Positions 20,266 through 29,789 of a stretch of DNA of 64,000 nt are shown here, piece by piece. Position numbers and translations under genes: made by a program. Numbering within the stretch: the stretch's first letter is position 1; the number at the start of each line of letters is the position of its first letter. The DNA is from Rapana venosa (lineage: Eukaryota; Mollusca; Gastropoda; Neogastropoda; Muricidae). The DNA is taken from positions 50,445,356-50,509,355 of the forward strand of contig CM054145.1 of assembly GCA_028751875.1 (NCBI GenBank). The letters are read 5' to 3'. The notes below the pieces were generated by a model, which was not told where the DNA came from, did no database searches, and saw only the letters and a program-made list of their open reading frames with translations.

Positions 20266-20977
20266 CCGGGCACGTCACACGAACATCTGGACTGGCCAAG
20301 ACTGTCCTACAGGGAACAGTACAAGGAGTAAGACGAAGAGGTAGACAGAGAAAACGATGGGAAGACAACATCAGAGTGTGGACTGGCCTTGAGTAGAACG
20401 ATTTGCTACGGACAGCAGAGGACCGTGGGGAGTAGAGGAAGCTGGTTGCAAAAGGCTACACACCTGTATTAACTTGGGGGTCACATAGTATCTTGTAAAG
20501 AGTGCGAGTGGGAAAAAATGTTGGTGATTTTCACAAATTTTTTTAAGCATGAAAAAATGGACTGTGCACTTGCTTTTGGGATTGAGGACATAGAGCAATA
20601 CAAGGTTGTCACGAGAAAGTTGGAAATAATCATCAAATGAGGATTGGTTGTATTCCTACAGCGTTGACCCCGCGCATGCATATTGCGGTAAGGAAGCTAG
20701 CAGACGACAAAGGACTGAGGGGGTACAGTGTTTGCTGAAAAACTAAAAAATTTCAAACCTACCAAATTTGTTCAAAATCACATGAGTATTGAGTCAGAGG
20801 CTAGTCTTTCACAAAAGTGGTTTTTATTTCTGTAGATGCCTTAGTACATGCGGTATGAATATAAGAGTCACATAGAAAAACAGAAGGAAAAGAGTAATTT
20901 TTAATACCAGTGTGCAGCCAAATCTTTATTACTGCCCTCACGATCCAGGAACTTCGGGACAGGTGAAGTGAGGTGAG
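20266..20977 (+). mobile_element. LINE-B: 5'-truncated 3' end inserted in LINE-A
   Basis: The plus strand starts inside a LINE ORF2 C-terminus with GHVTRTSGLAKTVLQGTVQG, then RKRWEDNIRVWTGLE, and resumes after a further insertion with LPSRSRNFGTG. It ends in short GTGAAG/GTGAG repeats. The protein matches, piece for piece, the better-kept copy at 29.2 kb. AATCGATAC (minus-strand sense) flanks both sides: plus-strand GTATCGATT at 20,257-20,265 and 20,978-20,986. That is a 9-bp target-site duplication. Without the inner element the insertion is about 245 bp. Confidence 0.85.
20454..20919. mobile_element. small inverted-repeat DNA element (MITE-like) inside LINE-B
   Basis: The left end reads GGCTACACACCTGTATTAA. 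The reverse complement of the right end reads GGCTGCACACTGGTATTAA, matching at 16 of 19 positions. AAA lies on each side (20,451-20,453 and 20,920-20,922). Removing the 466-bp element plus one AAA restores the LINE-B frame (...LVAK then SLLLPSRS...). It has no transposase, so it is non-autonomous. A 3-bp duplication fits PIF/Harbinger or CACTA types, but the family is not identified. Confidence 0.8.
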
Positions 20978-21234
20978 GTATCGATTTCTTTGTGAAGAGA
21001 CAGGTTGCTGGTGATGGTGGTGCTCAAGTAGGTTCGATGGTCTGTGTTTTCAAGTACTTCCTCATTGACACACATTGCTAGTGGTGTGGACATAGTCTGA
21101 CCATTGTCACTGATCTTTTTGATGCTGGTCGTGAGTCCGAACTCCTTGAAGGCGTGGAGGGAACAGACCGATCGGCTGCTGCATTCATTTCTTCCTCAGT
21201 GTGCGAGGTCAGAACCGCGTAGTTCTCGAACAAC
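20978..21234 (-). mobile_element. LINE-A: reverse-transcriptase segment
   Basis: The minus strand reads FENYAVLTSHTEEEMN, then FGLTTSIKKISDNGQTMS, and NTDHRTYLSTTITSNLSLHK before KEIDT. This is the reverse-transcriptase region around and after the catalytic aspartates. The usual YADD-type motif is altered (ENY in place of ADD), so the domain is dead. KEIDT joins to IDTRITKAAALM at 20,262 once LINE-B is removed. Confidence 0.85.
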
Positions 21235-21235
21235 A

Positions 21236-21440
21236 TAGTCAAGTCAAGTCAAGTCAAGTCAAGTCAAAAACACTTTAATCATCCCATGAAGGGAAATTAC
21301 AATACTGACAGGCACATTGATACTTATCATAGATCTCTGTAATGAAAGTGAGCGGGCGGGATTTTTTTTCGATGTTTGATAATCATGTGTTTTTGTGCCC
21401 GGTCTTTTTGTGAATGGGCTGAAAAGCTGACCACAATAAA
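21236..21440 (-). mobile_element. retroposon 3' end with TTGAC repeat tail
   Basis: The plus strand shows GTCAA x6 (21,238-21,267), then AAAACACTTTAATCATCCC. On the minus strand this reads as a short AT-rich 3' region followed by TTGAC repeats. The same type of tail is seen at 41.7 and 45.47 kb. Confidence 0.65.
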
Positions 21441-21453
21441 AAAAAAATATTGT

Positions 21454-21458
<5 letters not shown>

Positions 21459-21500
<42 letters not shown>

Positions 21501-21503
21501 CTC

Positions 21504-21545
<42 letters not shown>

Positions 21546-21546
21546 C
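21459..21546. repeat. CT array
   Basis: CT repeats with a few CTCC interruptions. Confidence 0.97.
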
Positions 21547-21855
21547 CCTTTGTTTCTGGCTAGCTTCGTATTTTATTTCTTCTTTCCCTCCTTTCACCTT
21601 TCCTTCTTTCCCTCCCCCTTTCAGTTCTCTTCTTGCTTTTGTTTTTCTTGTTCTTGTTTTTGTTATTGTCGCCGTCGTCGTTTGTTGTTGTTGTTCTTCT
21701 TCTTCTTCTTCTACTTCTTAACATTCTTGTTAGCATTCTTCTTCTTCTTAATATTCTTCTTCACATTCTTCTTCTTCTTCTTCTTTTTCTTCTTCTTCTT
21801 TCTTCTTCTTCTTCTTCTTCTTCTTCTTCTTCTTCTTCTTCTTCTTCTTCTTCTT

Positions 21856-21886
<31 letters not shown>

Positions 21887-22588
21887 ATATTCTTCTTCAC
21901 ATTCTTCTTAGCATTCTTCTTCTTCTTCTCTTCCTCTTCTTCTTCTTAATATTCTTCTTCACATTCTTGTCCTCCTTCTTCTTCTTAATATTCTTCTTCA
22001 TATTCTTGTCCTCCTTCTTCTTTTTCTTCTTAATATTCTTCTTAATATTCTTCTCACATTCTTCTTAGCATTCTTCTTCTTCTCCTTCTTCTTCTTCTCC
22101 TCCTCTCATCCTTCTCCTCTCCTCCTCTCCTTCCTCCTCCTTCTCCTCCTCCTCCTTCTTCTTCTTCTTCTTCTTCTTCTTCTTTGCATTCTTCTTCTTC
22201 TTCTTCTTTGCATTCTTCTTTCTTCTTCTTCTTCTTCTTCTTCATTCTTGTTCTCCTTCTTCTTAATATTCTTCTTCACATTCTTCTTCTTCTTCTTAAC
22301 ATTCTTCTTCTTGTTCTTTTCTTGTTCTTGTCTTCTTCTTCTTCTTCTTCTTGTTCTTGTTCTTGTCTTCTTCTTCTTCTTCTTGTTCTTGTTCTTCTTC
22401 TTCTTCTTGTTCTTGTTCTTGTTCTTCTTCTTCTTCTTCTTCTTCTTCTTCTTCTTCTTCTTCTTTCTTAATATTCATCTTAACATCTTCTTCTTGTTCT
22501 TTTCTTCGTCTTCTTCTTTTATATTCTTGTTAACATTCTTCTTAGCATTCTTCTCTTCTTGTTAACATTCTTCTTCTTTCTTCTTCTT

Positions 22589-22619
<31 letters not shown>

Positions 22620-22845
22620 ATATTCATCTTAACATTCTTCTTCTTGTTCTTCTTCTTCGTCTTCTTCTTTTTAATATTCTTCTTAATATTCTTCTTCACA
22701 TTCTGCTTCTTCTTCTCCTCCTCCTCCTCTTCTTCTTCTTCTTCTTCTTCTTCTTCTTCTTCTTCTTCTTCTTCTTTCTTCTTCTCTTCTTCTTCTTCTT
22801 CTTCTTCTTCTTCTCTCTCCTTCTTCTTCTTCTTCCTCTGTCCCC
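21547..22845. repeat. 1.3-kb TTC array with regular interruptions
   Basis: TTC repeats with ATATTC, ACATTC, AGCATTC, TTGTTC and TTTGCATTC interruptions, mostly separated by multiples of three bases. Long mirror-symmetric pyrimidine tracts such as this can form triplex (H-DNA). Open frames on both strands are artefacts. Confidence 0.97.
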
Positions 22846-22952
22846 TGAAAGTGGCCAGCCCTCACGGATGACTGGGTTAAAAACATGATGAGATTAGCGC
22901 CAGTCTTGGCCTGGGTGCAGCACAACTGCAGTAAGCTCTTCTGCACGTCACA
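22846..22952. other. short unique spacer
   Basis: No feature seen. Confidence 0.5.
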
Positions 22953-24140
22953 CCTGTGTCTGTCTGTCTGTCTCTCTGGCTGGCTGGCTGGCTGGCTGGC
23001 TGTCTGTCTGTCTGTCTCGTTGGCTGGCTGACTGTCTGGCTGTCTGTCTGTTTGTCTGCCTGTCTGTCTGTCTGTCTGTCTGTCTCTCTGGCTGGCTGAC
23101 TGTCTGGCTGGCTGTCTGTTTGTCTGTCTGTCTGTCTGTCTCTCTGGCTGACTGGCTGTGTTTCTGTCTCTGTCTGTTTGTCTGCCTGTCTGTCTGCATG
23201 TCTGTCTCTCTGGCTGGCTGGCTGGCTGGCTGTCTGCCTGTCTGTCTGTCTATCTCTCTGGCTGGCTGGCTTGTCTCTGTGTCTGTCTCTTTCTCCTTGT
23301 TTCTCATTCTCTGTATCAATGTGTCTTTGTTTCTGTCTCTGTCTGTCTGTCTGTCTGCCTGTCCATCTTTTTTTGTCTTTTCCTCTCTTTGTCTTTATGA
23401 GTGCGCCATCCTGTCTTCATCTGTGTACATTTCTTTGTCTCTGTCTCTCTGTCTTTCTGTCTTTCTGTCTGTCTGTCTGTCTGTCTTTCTTTTGTCTTTC
23501 CCTCGCTTTCTCTTTATTAGGAATGTGCCGTCGTGCCTTCATCCCTGTCTCTGTCTCTGTCTGTCTCTGTCTCGTCTCTGTCTATCTGTATGTATGTCTG
23601 TATGTTGTATGTCTGTCTCTGTCTGTCTGTCCGTCCCTGTCTGCTGTCTGCCTGTCTCTGTCTTGCTCTGGTCTCTGTATGTCTGTATGTATGTCTGTCT
23701 CTGTATGTCTGTCTGTAAGTCTGTCTCTGTCTGTCTGTCTGTCTGTCTGTGTTGTCTGTCTGTCTGTATGTCTGTCTGTATGTATGTATGTGTGTCTCTG
23801 TCTGTCTGTCTGTCTGTCTATCTGTGTCTGTCTGCGTGTATGTATGTCTGACTCTGTCTGTATGTCTGTCTGTCTGTCTGTCTGTCTTGTCTGTCTGTCT
23901 GTGTCTTCCTGTCTCTGTCTGCCTGTCTCTGTCTGTCTGCCTGTCTTCTGTGTCTGTCTGTCTGTGTCTGCTGTCTCTGTCTGCCTGTCCTGTCTGTCTG
24001 TCTTCCTGTCTGTCTGTGTCTGTCTGTGTCTGCTGTCTCTGTCTGCCTGTCTTGTCTGTCTGTCTGCCTGTCTGTCTGTGTCTGTCTGTCTGTCTGTCTG
24101 TGTCTGTCTGTCTGTCTGTCTGTGTCTGTCTGTCTGTCAC
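22953..24140. repeat. 1.2-kb CTGT array
   Basis: CTGT repeats with blocks of CTGG (22,978-23,270), GTGTCTG and GTATGT variants. Cysteine/leucine/serine open frames (up to 327 codons) are artefacts of the repeat. Confidence 0.97.
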
Positions 24141-24419
24141 TATGAAAAGGTAACCCATTAGTCTGGAGTCTCTGCTTGTTACTTGCCTCACAGGAACATA
24201 ACACAGTCCACCACTACATCATACACACACACGACTTACACACACGGGAACACTCACACCTATCTTCTTACATCATGGTCTACTGCTATAACTTGCAGAA
24301 GTGCATTAAATTGTCAGTATGGCTGACTATATTATGCAGTGGACTGCATGCAGAATACATGAAGGGAGGAGTGCCACCGTTTGTAAGAAGAGCTTACAGG
24401 CTCAAGACGCAGTAGTAGA
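24141..24419. other. unique spacer
   Basis: CA-rich at 24,225-24,250, otherwise unique. No gene recognised. Confidence 0.5.
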
Positions 24420-24921
24420 TAGAAAAGAAGAAGAAGAAGAAGAAAGAAGAAGAAAAACAAACAAAGAAGAAAAGAAGAAGAAAGAAGAAGAAGAAGAAAG
24501 AAGAAGAAGAAACAGAAGAGAGACAACGAAGAAGAGCAACAACAACAACAACAACAAGTCAAGAAAGAAGAAGAACAAGAAAGAAGAAAAGACAAGAAGA
24601 AAAGAAGAAACAAGAAGAAGAAGAACAAGAAGAAAAGAACAAGAACAAGAAGAACAAGAAACAACAAAGAAGAACAACAAGAAGAACAACACAAGAAGAA
24701 ACAAGAACAAGAAGAACAAGAAGAACGAACGAAAACACACACAACATACCATGGAGAACAAGAACACGAAGCAAGAAGACGAAGACAAGAAGACAACAAG
24801 AAGAAAACAAGAAGAAAAGAAAGAGAGAAAGAGAGAGACGAAGACGAAGACAGAAGACACACAAGGAAGGCCACACAAGAGAGAGAGAGACAGAGAAGAG
24901 AGAGAGAAAAGAGAGAGAGAG

Positions 24922-24963
<42 letters not shown>

Positions 24964-25148
24964 CAGAGAGAGAGAAGAGAGAGAAGGAGACAAGAGAGAG
25001 AGAAGAAGACAAGAGACACAGAGAGAGAGACAGAGACAGAGAGAGAGAACAGAGACAGAGAGGAACAGAGACAGAGAGAGACAGGAGAGAGAGACAGAGA
25101 CAGAGAGACGAGACAGAGACAGAGAGAGAGACAGAGAAGAAGAAGAGC

Positions 25149-25214
<66 letters not shown>
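24420..25214. repeat. GAA/CAA array passing into GA/GACA array
   Basis: GAAGAA and CAACAA repeats (24,420-24,830) pass into GA and GACAGA repeats (24,830-25,214). The order (GAA then GA) is the reverse complement of the CT-then-TTC order at 21.46-22.85 kb. Confidence 0.97.
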
Positions 25215-25217
<3 letters not shown>

Positions 25218-25541
25218 CTGTTATTTCGAGGATAATGCAATAAGCACCCATGTGCTTTTTTCATCCAGTCCCTGTGTGTACGCAGTTTTGTAAGTTTTGT
25301 CATCCGTTCCCACCGGCACTCAATGGCCTACTCTTCCGAAAAGTGGAACGGGTTTTAATATGTGCGCAAGATGTTCTGCGTGCGTTCGCACACAGGACCT
25401 CGGTTTATAGTCTCATCCGAAGGACTTTTGGGGCGAGTGGAGTCCGCACTGATGTTCAACTCCAGAGGAAAAATCCTCTTGAACGAGAATCGAACCCGGG
25501 TGAGCAGATCACGAATACATCACTCTAACCGTCAGGCTGAG
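25215..25541 (-). mobile_element. S1 SINE inserted in a GA array
   Basis: Minus strand: body TCCTTCGGATGAGACTATAA, CGCACGCAGAACATCTTGCG, GAGTAGGCCATTGAG and 3' end AAGCACATGGGTGCTTATTG. The B box GGGTTCGATTCTC is intact. The head is cut at CAGCCTGA, just 3' of the A box. GA repeats flank both sides, so the element sits inside the array. Confidence 0.85.
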
Positions 25542-25569
25542 AGAGACAGAGACAGAGACAGAGAGAGAA

Positions 25570-25600
<31 letters not shown>

Positions 25601-25606
25601 GAGGTG
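25542..25606. repeat. GA array (right part)
   Basis: GA and GACAGA repeats that continue the array on the far side of the SINE. Confidence 0.95.
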
Positions 25607-25784
25607 ACAAGTCATTGAATGTGTGTATGAGTGTATTTTCATTAGGATATCCTGTGTTGTGATATTGTGGCTTGTTTCTTTGTATGCGCATGTCTTTTTT
25701 TTTAATTTTTGTATTATTGGGAGTAAAGGAAGGGTATAGACGTAGAAGTGAGAAATATAGCAGGTAGTAGGAGAGATAAACAGG
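25607..25784. other. AT-rich spacer
   Basis: No feature seen. Confidence 0.5.
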
Positions 25785-26089
25785 TAGGTAGACAGACAGA
25801 CAGACAGACAGACAGTCAGAGAGTAGACAGCCAGATAAAGGGTTAGAGACGGATAGTCAGAGGAACAGAGAGACAGACAGACACAGAGAGAGAGAAACAG
25901 ACAGATACAGAGACAGAGACAGACAGACAGACAATAGTCAGACAAGCAGACATACAGACAGATAAGCTGTAGAGACAGAGGGATAATGTGTTTATGTGCA
26001 TGTGTGTGTGTGTGTGAAAGAGAGACAGACAACTAGACAAACAGACAGACAGACAGGCAGACAGACAGAAAGACAGGCAGGCAGGCAGG

Positions 26090-26115
<26 letters not shown>
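25785..26115. repeat. GACA array with spacers
   Basis: GACA/GATA repeats at 25,785-25,970, a GT run near 26,002-26,017, then GACA/GGCA repeats to 26,112. Confidence 0.92.
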
Positions 26116-26122
<7 letters not shown>

Positions 26123-26124
26123 AG

Positions 26125-26190
26125 ATAAGCGCTTCGATTTGTTTGTTTTACAAGATTCAGCGCTATATAAATTCCATATATTATTATCAT
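26125..26190 (+). mobile_element. LINE 3' end (ATT-tail type)
   Basis: GCGCTTCGATTTG, then AGCGCTATATAAATTCCATA and ATTATTATC. The same terminal string is found at 52.97 kb (minus) and 58.39 kb (plus), the last with a long ATT tail. Confidence 0.65.
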
Positions 26191-26259
26191 AAGTCGTCAG
26201 AGAGAGTCAGAGACAGAGACAGGTAGACAGACACAGCCAGAGACAGCCAGCCAGACAGA

Positions 26260-26580
26260 TGACAGAAACAAACGAAGCGAAAAATAAAAAACACCCGACC
26301 CAAAAAAGACCTACAGCCAACAGCGTTAAGAAGTGGTATCGATTGGTAGTCAAAGAAGTGAGTCATTGACTAGGTCGCTAGACGTGTTACCAAACACAGA
26401 AAAGTGCAAGCAATTAGACAGGTGCCCCCACCCCCACCCCTACCGCCTACCCCACCCCCACTCCACACCCCTACCCCCTACTCTCTGTAGGAAGCCCCCA
26501 GTTATGCTGCAGTCATGCGAAGCCAGCCAGCTCTCTTGGCTTTTTGCTTAAGTCTCTAAACCTGCAAAAGCAGTCAAGTC
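26260..26580. other. unique and C-rich spacer
   Basis: CCCCAC-rich at 26,424-26,485. No gene recognised. Confidence 0.5.
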
Positions 26581-26582
26581 TG

Positions 26583-26600
26583 ACGAGCGAGCGAGCGAGC

Positions 26601-26654
<54 letters not shown>

Positions 26655-26662
26655 CAGAGAGC
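26583..26662. repeat. GAGC/GA/GACA array
   Basis: GAGC x5 then GA and GACA repeats. Confidence 0.95.
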
Positions 26663-26839
26663 ATAATATATCGAAGAGCCCATCAGGCAGGAGAACTGAT
26701 CGACTCTGACTGTTCAATGATTATGAAGTTTTTATCGACAGGAATACTGGGGCAGTAGTTTTGTTAAAAAGCAAACAAACTTTGTTTGTTGTTGTTGGGT
26801 TGTTTTGTTGTAGGGTTGTTGTTGTGTTTGGGGGGTGTG

Positions 26840-27048
26840 GGAGGTTTTGCTGCCTCATCTTCTGTGACATCGTCCTGCTGTTTCCACGCCGCTCATCCCA
26901 ATCTCCACTCCACAGCCATACCCAGATCCGTTATGTCTCATCCCCAGGGTCAGACGCCCACAGGGAGCCTATCAATATCAGGCCGCCGTGAGGTCACCAG
27001 CCAGAGGGGCCCTGCACCGCTGCCGCGTCACTTTGGGGGCAGTAGTTT
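26840..27048 (+). mobile_element. S7 repeat, copy 1
   Basis: CTGCCTCATCTTCTGTGACA, CGCCGCTCATCCCAATCTCC and CCGTGAGGTCACCAGCCAGA recur at 62.29 kb (plus), and the first part recurs at 56.5 kb (minus). A tRNA-like head is not seen. The family is not identified. Confidence 0.65.
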
Positions 27049-27305
27049 TGTTGTTTAGTTTTATTTTTACAGGAGCGTGGCATGACATGGGATTTTACGA
27101 TTGATTTTTTTCCCTTTAATCGAATCTTTGATAAATCATTTTCAAAAGGTTGGAGAAGTTGTGACTGGTTACATGCACTTTTTTTTTACTCCACTGCCAT
27201 TTTCTGCCATTTTCTGGGTAATCTAAAATAACACGATGAGATAGGTGGGATTATGCTAAGAGCTTGTCACGGCTGAGGACAATGTCAACAACACATATTA
27301 AAGCA
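27049..27305. other. unique AT-rich spacer
   Basis: No feature seen. Confidence 0.5.
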
Positions 27306-27306
27306 T

Positions 27307-27700
27307 AGATAAAGGTAAAGGTGTTCCCATAACCTATGCAGTCGTTGGGGAGCGAGATGCCACAGATCTCAACTTCTCCAGGGTGCCAGCATATTGAGGG
27401 CGGCGCCCATCTCCTCCCCTCGCTGCTTTACCTTCCCTGACCCTAGAGAGGACAGGTACCCATTTACAGCTGGGTGAACTGGGGCACTGTACTGAAACCA
27501 AGACGGGCGCAAACGGTCACCCATTCATTTGGTATGCCGGTGGAAACAGATGACAAAATTTACAAAACCGCATACACGCGGGGACTGGATGTAAAAAAGC
27601 ACATGAGTGCTTATTCCATTATCCTCGATATAAAAGAATAAATACAAAAATAAATGGTAACCACGCTCAACGCTGCTTAAGCTTACCTTGAGGAAAACAT
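27307..27700 (-). mobile_element. S5S SINE, split by an S1 3' fragment
   Basis: Minus strand: the tail and body are 27,307-27,530 (GCTGGCACCCTGG, CTAGGGTCAGGGAAGG, CACCCAGCTGTAAA). After the insertion the 5S-like core continues at 27,655-27,690 (AAGCAGCGTTGAGCGTGG). The head is degraded. Confidence 0.8.
27535..27654 (+). mobile_element. 120-bp S1 3' fragment inserted in the S5S SINE
   Basis: TGCCGGTGGAAACAGATGAC to ATCCTCGATATAAAAGAATA is the 3' end of S1. TGGTA lies on each side (27,530-27,534 and 27,655-27,659), where the intact S5S has a single TGGTA, so this is a 5'-truncated retroposition with a 5-bp duplication. Confidence 0.8.
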
Positions 27701-27870
27701 GATATATCAACACCTAAAACCAATGTATGTTTTGACCCTTTTCGTACATTAGTAATTATCTTACATTATCAATAACTGACAGAGCTGTTGGCCTGGGCCA
27801 GTGTTATTGTCTTCTATGTCATACTGTAAAGTTGTGCCAGCAGACAGTCCGGCACTCTCCCTTGATGAGA

Positions 27871-28005
27871 TGCGTGTGTGTGTGTGTGTGTGTGAGTGTG
27901 TGTGTGTATGGTGTGTGTGTGTGTGTGTGCGTGCGTGCGTGCAGTGCGTGTGTGTGTGCGTGCGTGTTGGTGTGTGTGTTTTGTGTGTGTGTGTGTTGTG
28001 AACAC
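27871..28005. repeat. GT/GCGT array
   Basis: GT repeats with TGCG interruptions. Open frames across it are artefacts. Confidence 0.93.
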
Positions 28006-28137
28006 TAGTGTCGAGTGCTGGCCGGTAGTTGTTTGTACAGTGGTGTTGTTTGTTGGTGGACGTGTCTTGTTGTGGCTTGGTTTTTGCCGTCCTGCGCCCA
28101 CTGTGCTGGTGCTGTGGATGCGGGGTAAGTGTGTTGT

Positions 28138-28436
28138 GGCAAGCGCATGTACCGCCCGTTCGCATTTTCTCTACCAGTGGCACCTGTGTCGTGCAAACTT
28201 GTCCGCTTGCTTGACTGGGTCTTGCCTGCCTCGCCCAGTGGAGGTAGGCACGCTGGCCTGTCTGGAGGCCGTAGTGGTGAATAGGTTTGAGCAAGCGCAT
28301 TACTCGCCCGTCGCCGCTTTTCTCTTCACTCACTGCACCGTGTCGGCAAAACTTGACGGCGCCTCGCTTGACTGGGTCTTGCAACTGGGCCACGTCAGTG
28401 GAATTGGAGAGGTCAACGCCTTGAGAGGCCGTGTAA
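28138..28436. repeat. ancient tandem duplication of about 150 bp
   Basis: Two units share, in order, GCAAGCGCAT, CGCCCGT, TTTTCTCT, CACCGTGTCG/CACCTGTGTCG, GCTTGACTGGGTCTTGC and GAGGCCGTA/GAGGCCGTG. They start at 28,138 and about 28,292. Both strands have open frames of moderate length (for example the minus strand over 28,330-28,575), but I recognise no family. The sequence is GC-richer than its neighbours. Confidence 0.6.
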
Positions 28437-28687
28437 TCCCCTGCAAGACTGGCAGACCTGTAGCCTGGTGGAGATCCAGCGTTCTGCACAGGGTGCATGC
28501 AAGCTTTGTGGAAGAAGTAGGCCTAGTCTTTTCTTTTTTGTTGGCTTGCTTCGTTCGGCCTAGGCCTAGTCCCAAGCGAGAGAGCCAGAGGTTGGGGAAT
28601 TGGCATGCAGCGTGATTATGAGAATAATAATAAGAATGATAATGTAGCTAGCTGCAAAGCTGAGACCTGTACCTGAGATCGTGTTGA

Positions 28688-28689
<2 letters not shown>

Positions 28690-28763
<74 letters not shown>

Positions 28764-28800
28764 AGTGTGTGAGTGTGTGTGTGTATGTGAGTGTGTGAGT

Positions 28801-28877
<77 letters not shown>
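28690..28877. repeat. GT array
   Basis: About 188 bp of GT with GAGT and GTAT variants. Confidence 0.97.
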
Positions 28878-28879
<2 letters not shown>

Positions 28880-29190
28880 ACAGATAGACAGATAGACAAA
28901 GACAAAGAGAACTTTGTTTGAATGATCGTTCTGTGGCAGTTTTCGTTTTTCGTTCAGTTTTAGCGAGCTTACTATTTCATGTTACGGCAGTTGAAATCAA
29001 ATGCCTCTGTTCCAAAACCCGTCCACGTACGATGCTTGTTGGGATCTTCACCCAGGCCTGACATTAATGAACAGCTTTTACCCCATCCCTCCCCCTCTTC
29101 CCCTTCTGTACTCTTATACACCTAGTACCTTTTCTACTCTTAAAATAAAATCTATCTTTCCATTCTTCTGGGTTTTATCAAGTTTACATT
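28878..29190. other. unique sequence with retroposon-like 3' end
   Basis: CTCTTAAAATAAAATCTATC near 29,136-29,155 resembles the AAAATAAA ends seen at 16.2 and 41.7 kb. No coding sequence recognised upstream. Confidence 0.4.
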
Positions 29191-29191
29191 A

Positions 29192-29503
29192 TTGCAAACC
29201 ATTGGACCCTATGAGAACCTTCTAACGATCGTGAAAAAGCGTAAACTTAAATGGTATGGGCATGTCACAAGATCCAAAGGACTTGCAAAGACAGTTTTAC
29301 AAGGCACTGTCCAGGGAGGAAGAAGAAGAGGCAGACCAAGGAAGACCTGGGAGGATAACATCAGCGAATGGACAGGCCTAGAACTCAACAAAACCCTGAG
29401 AAAGGCAGAACAGAGAGAGGAATGGAGGGAAATGGTTGTTGAGTCTTTGAGGGTGCCCCCACGGTCGTCAGACTACGGGACAGATAGATAGATAGATAGA
29501 ATG
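29192..29503 (+). mobile_element. LINE-B family 3' end, frame intact
   Basis: The plus strand, starting near 29,207, encodes the C-terminus of a non-LTR ORF2. In order: YENLLTIVKKRKLKWYGHVT, GLAKTVLQGTVQGGRRRGRP, WEDNISEWTGLEL, EEWREMVVESL and RSSDYGTDR, then a stop at 29,489-29,491. GATA repeats follow directly, the usual form of a short tandem-repeat LINE tail. It is 5' truncated, lacks endonuclease and reverse transcriptase, and is therefore not autonomous. It is the reference for LINE-B at 20.3 kb. Confidence 0.88.
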
Positions 29504-29757
29504 TAAAATATCCAGCACGCCTGTAAAACGGCCTAACTTGCCCCGCTTGAACCGACCAGCCGCATAACATATCTGCTATGTTCAATGCCCACAGTCCAAA
29601 AGAACTTAGGTGCATTTCACACACACAGAGCAAAAAACATGTAACATAACAGACATGCGTGGAAAACCAGCTAACTTTGCCACTTCTGACTGACCAGCCA
29701 CGGAACAGAGCTGCCATGTCCAACACACCCAGAGTCCAACAGAGCTTAGGTACATTT

Positions 29758-29765
<8 letters not shown>
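29500..29765. repeat. diverged tandem duplication, about 141-bp period
   Basis: Both units contain, in order, GCCTAACTT/GCTAACTTT, GACCAGCC, GCTATGTTCAA/GCCATGTCCAA, AGTCCAA and CTTAGGTGCATTTCACACAC/CTTAGGTACATTTCACACAC. A CA run follows the second unit (29,762-29,788). Confidence 0.65.

Positions 29766-29789
<24 letters not shown>

Noticed and set aside
23120..24191. Long open frames of 224-327 codons rich in Cys, Ser, Leu or Asp/Arg/Gln
   Set aside because: They are translations of the CTGT array and its complement. Several frames are open at once on both strands, as expected for a repeat.
24319..25303. 324-codon plus frame and 323-codon minus frame
   Set aside because: Both cover the GAA/GA arrays and end inside an S1 SINE. 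Compositions are purely repeat-derived.
29209..29391. Minus-strand frame opposite the LINE-B end
   Set aside because: It is a shadow of the plus-strand ORF2 C-terminus.
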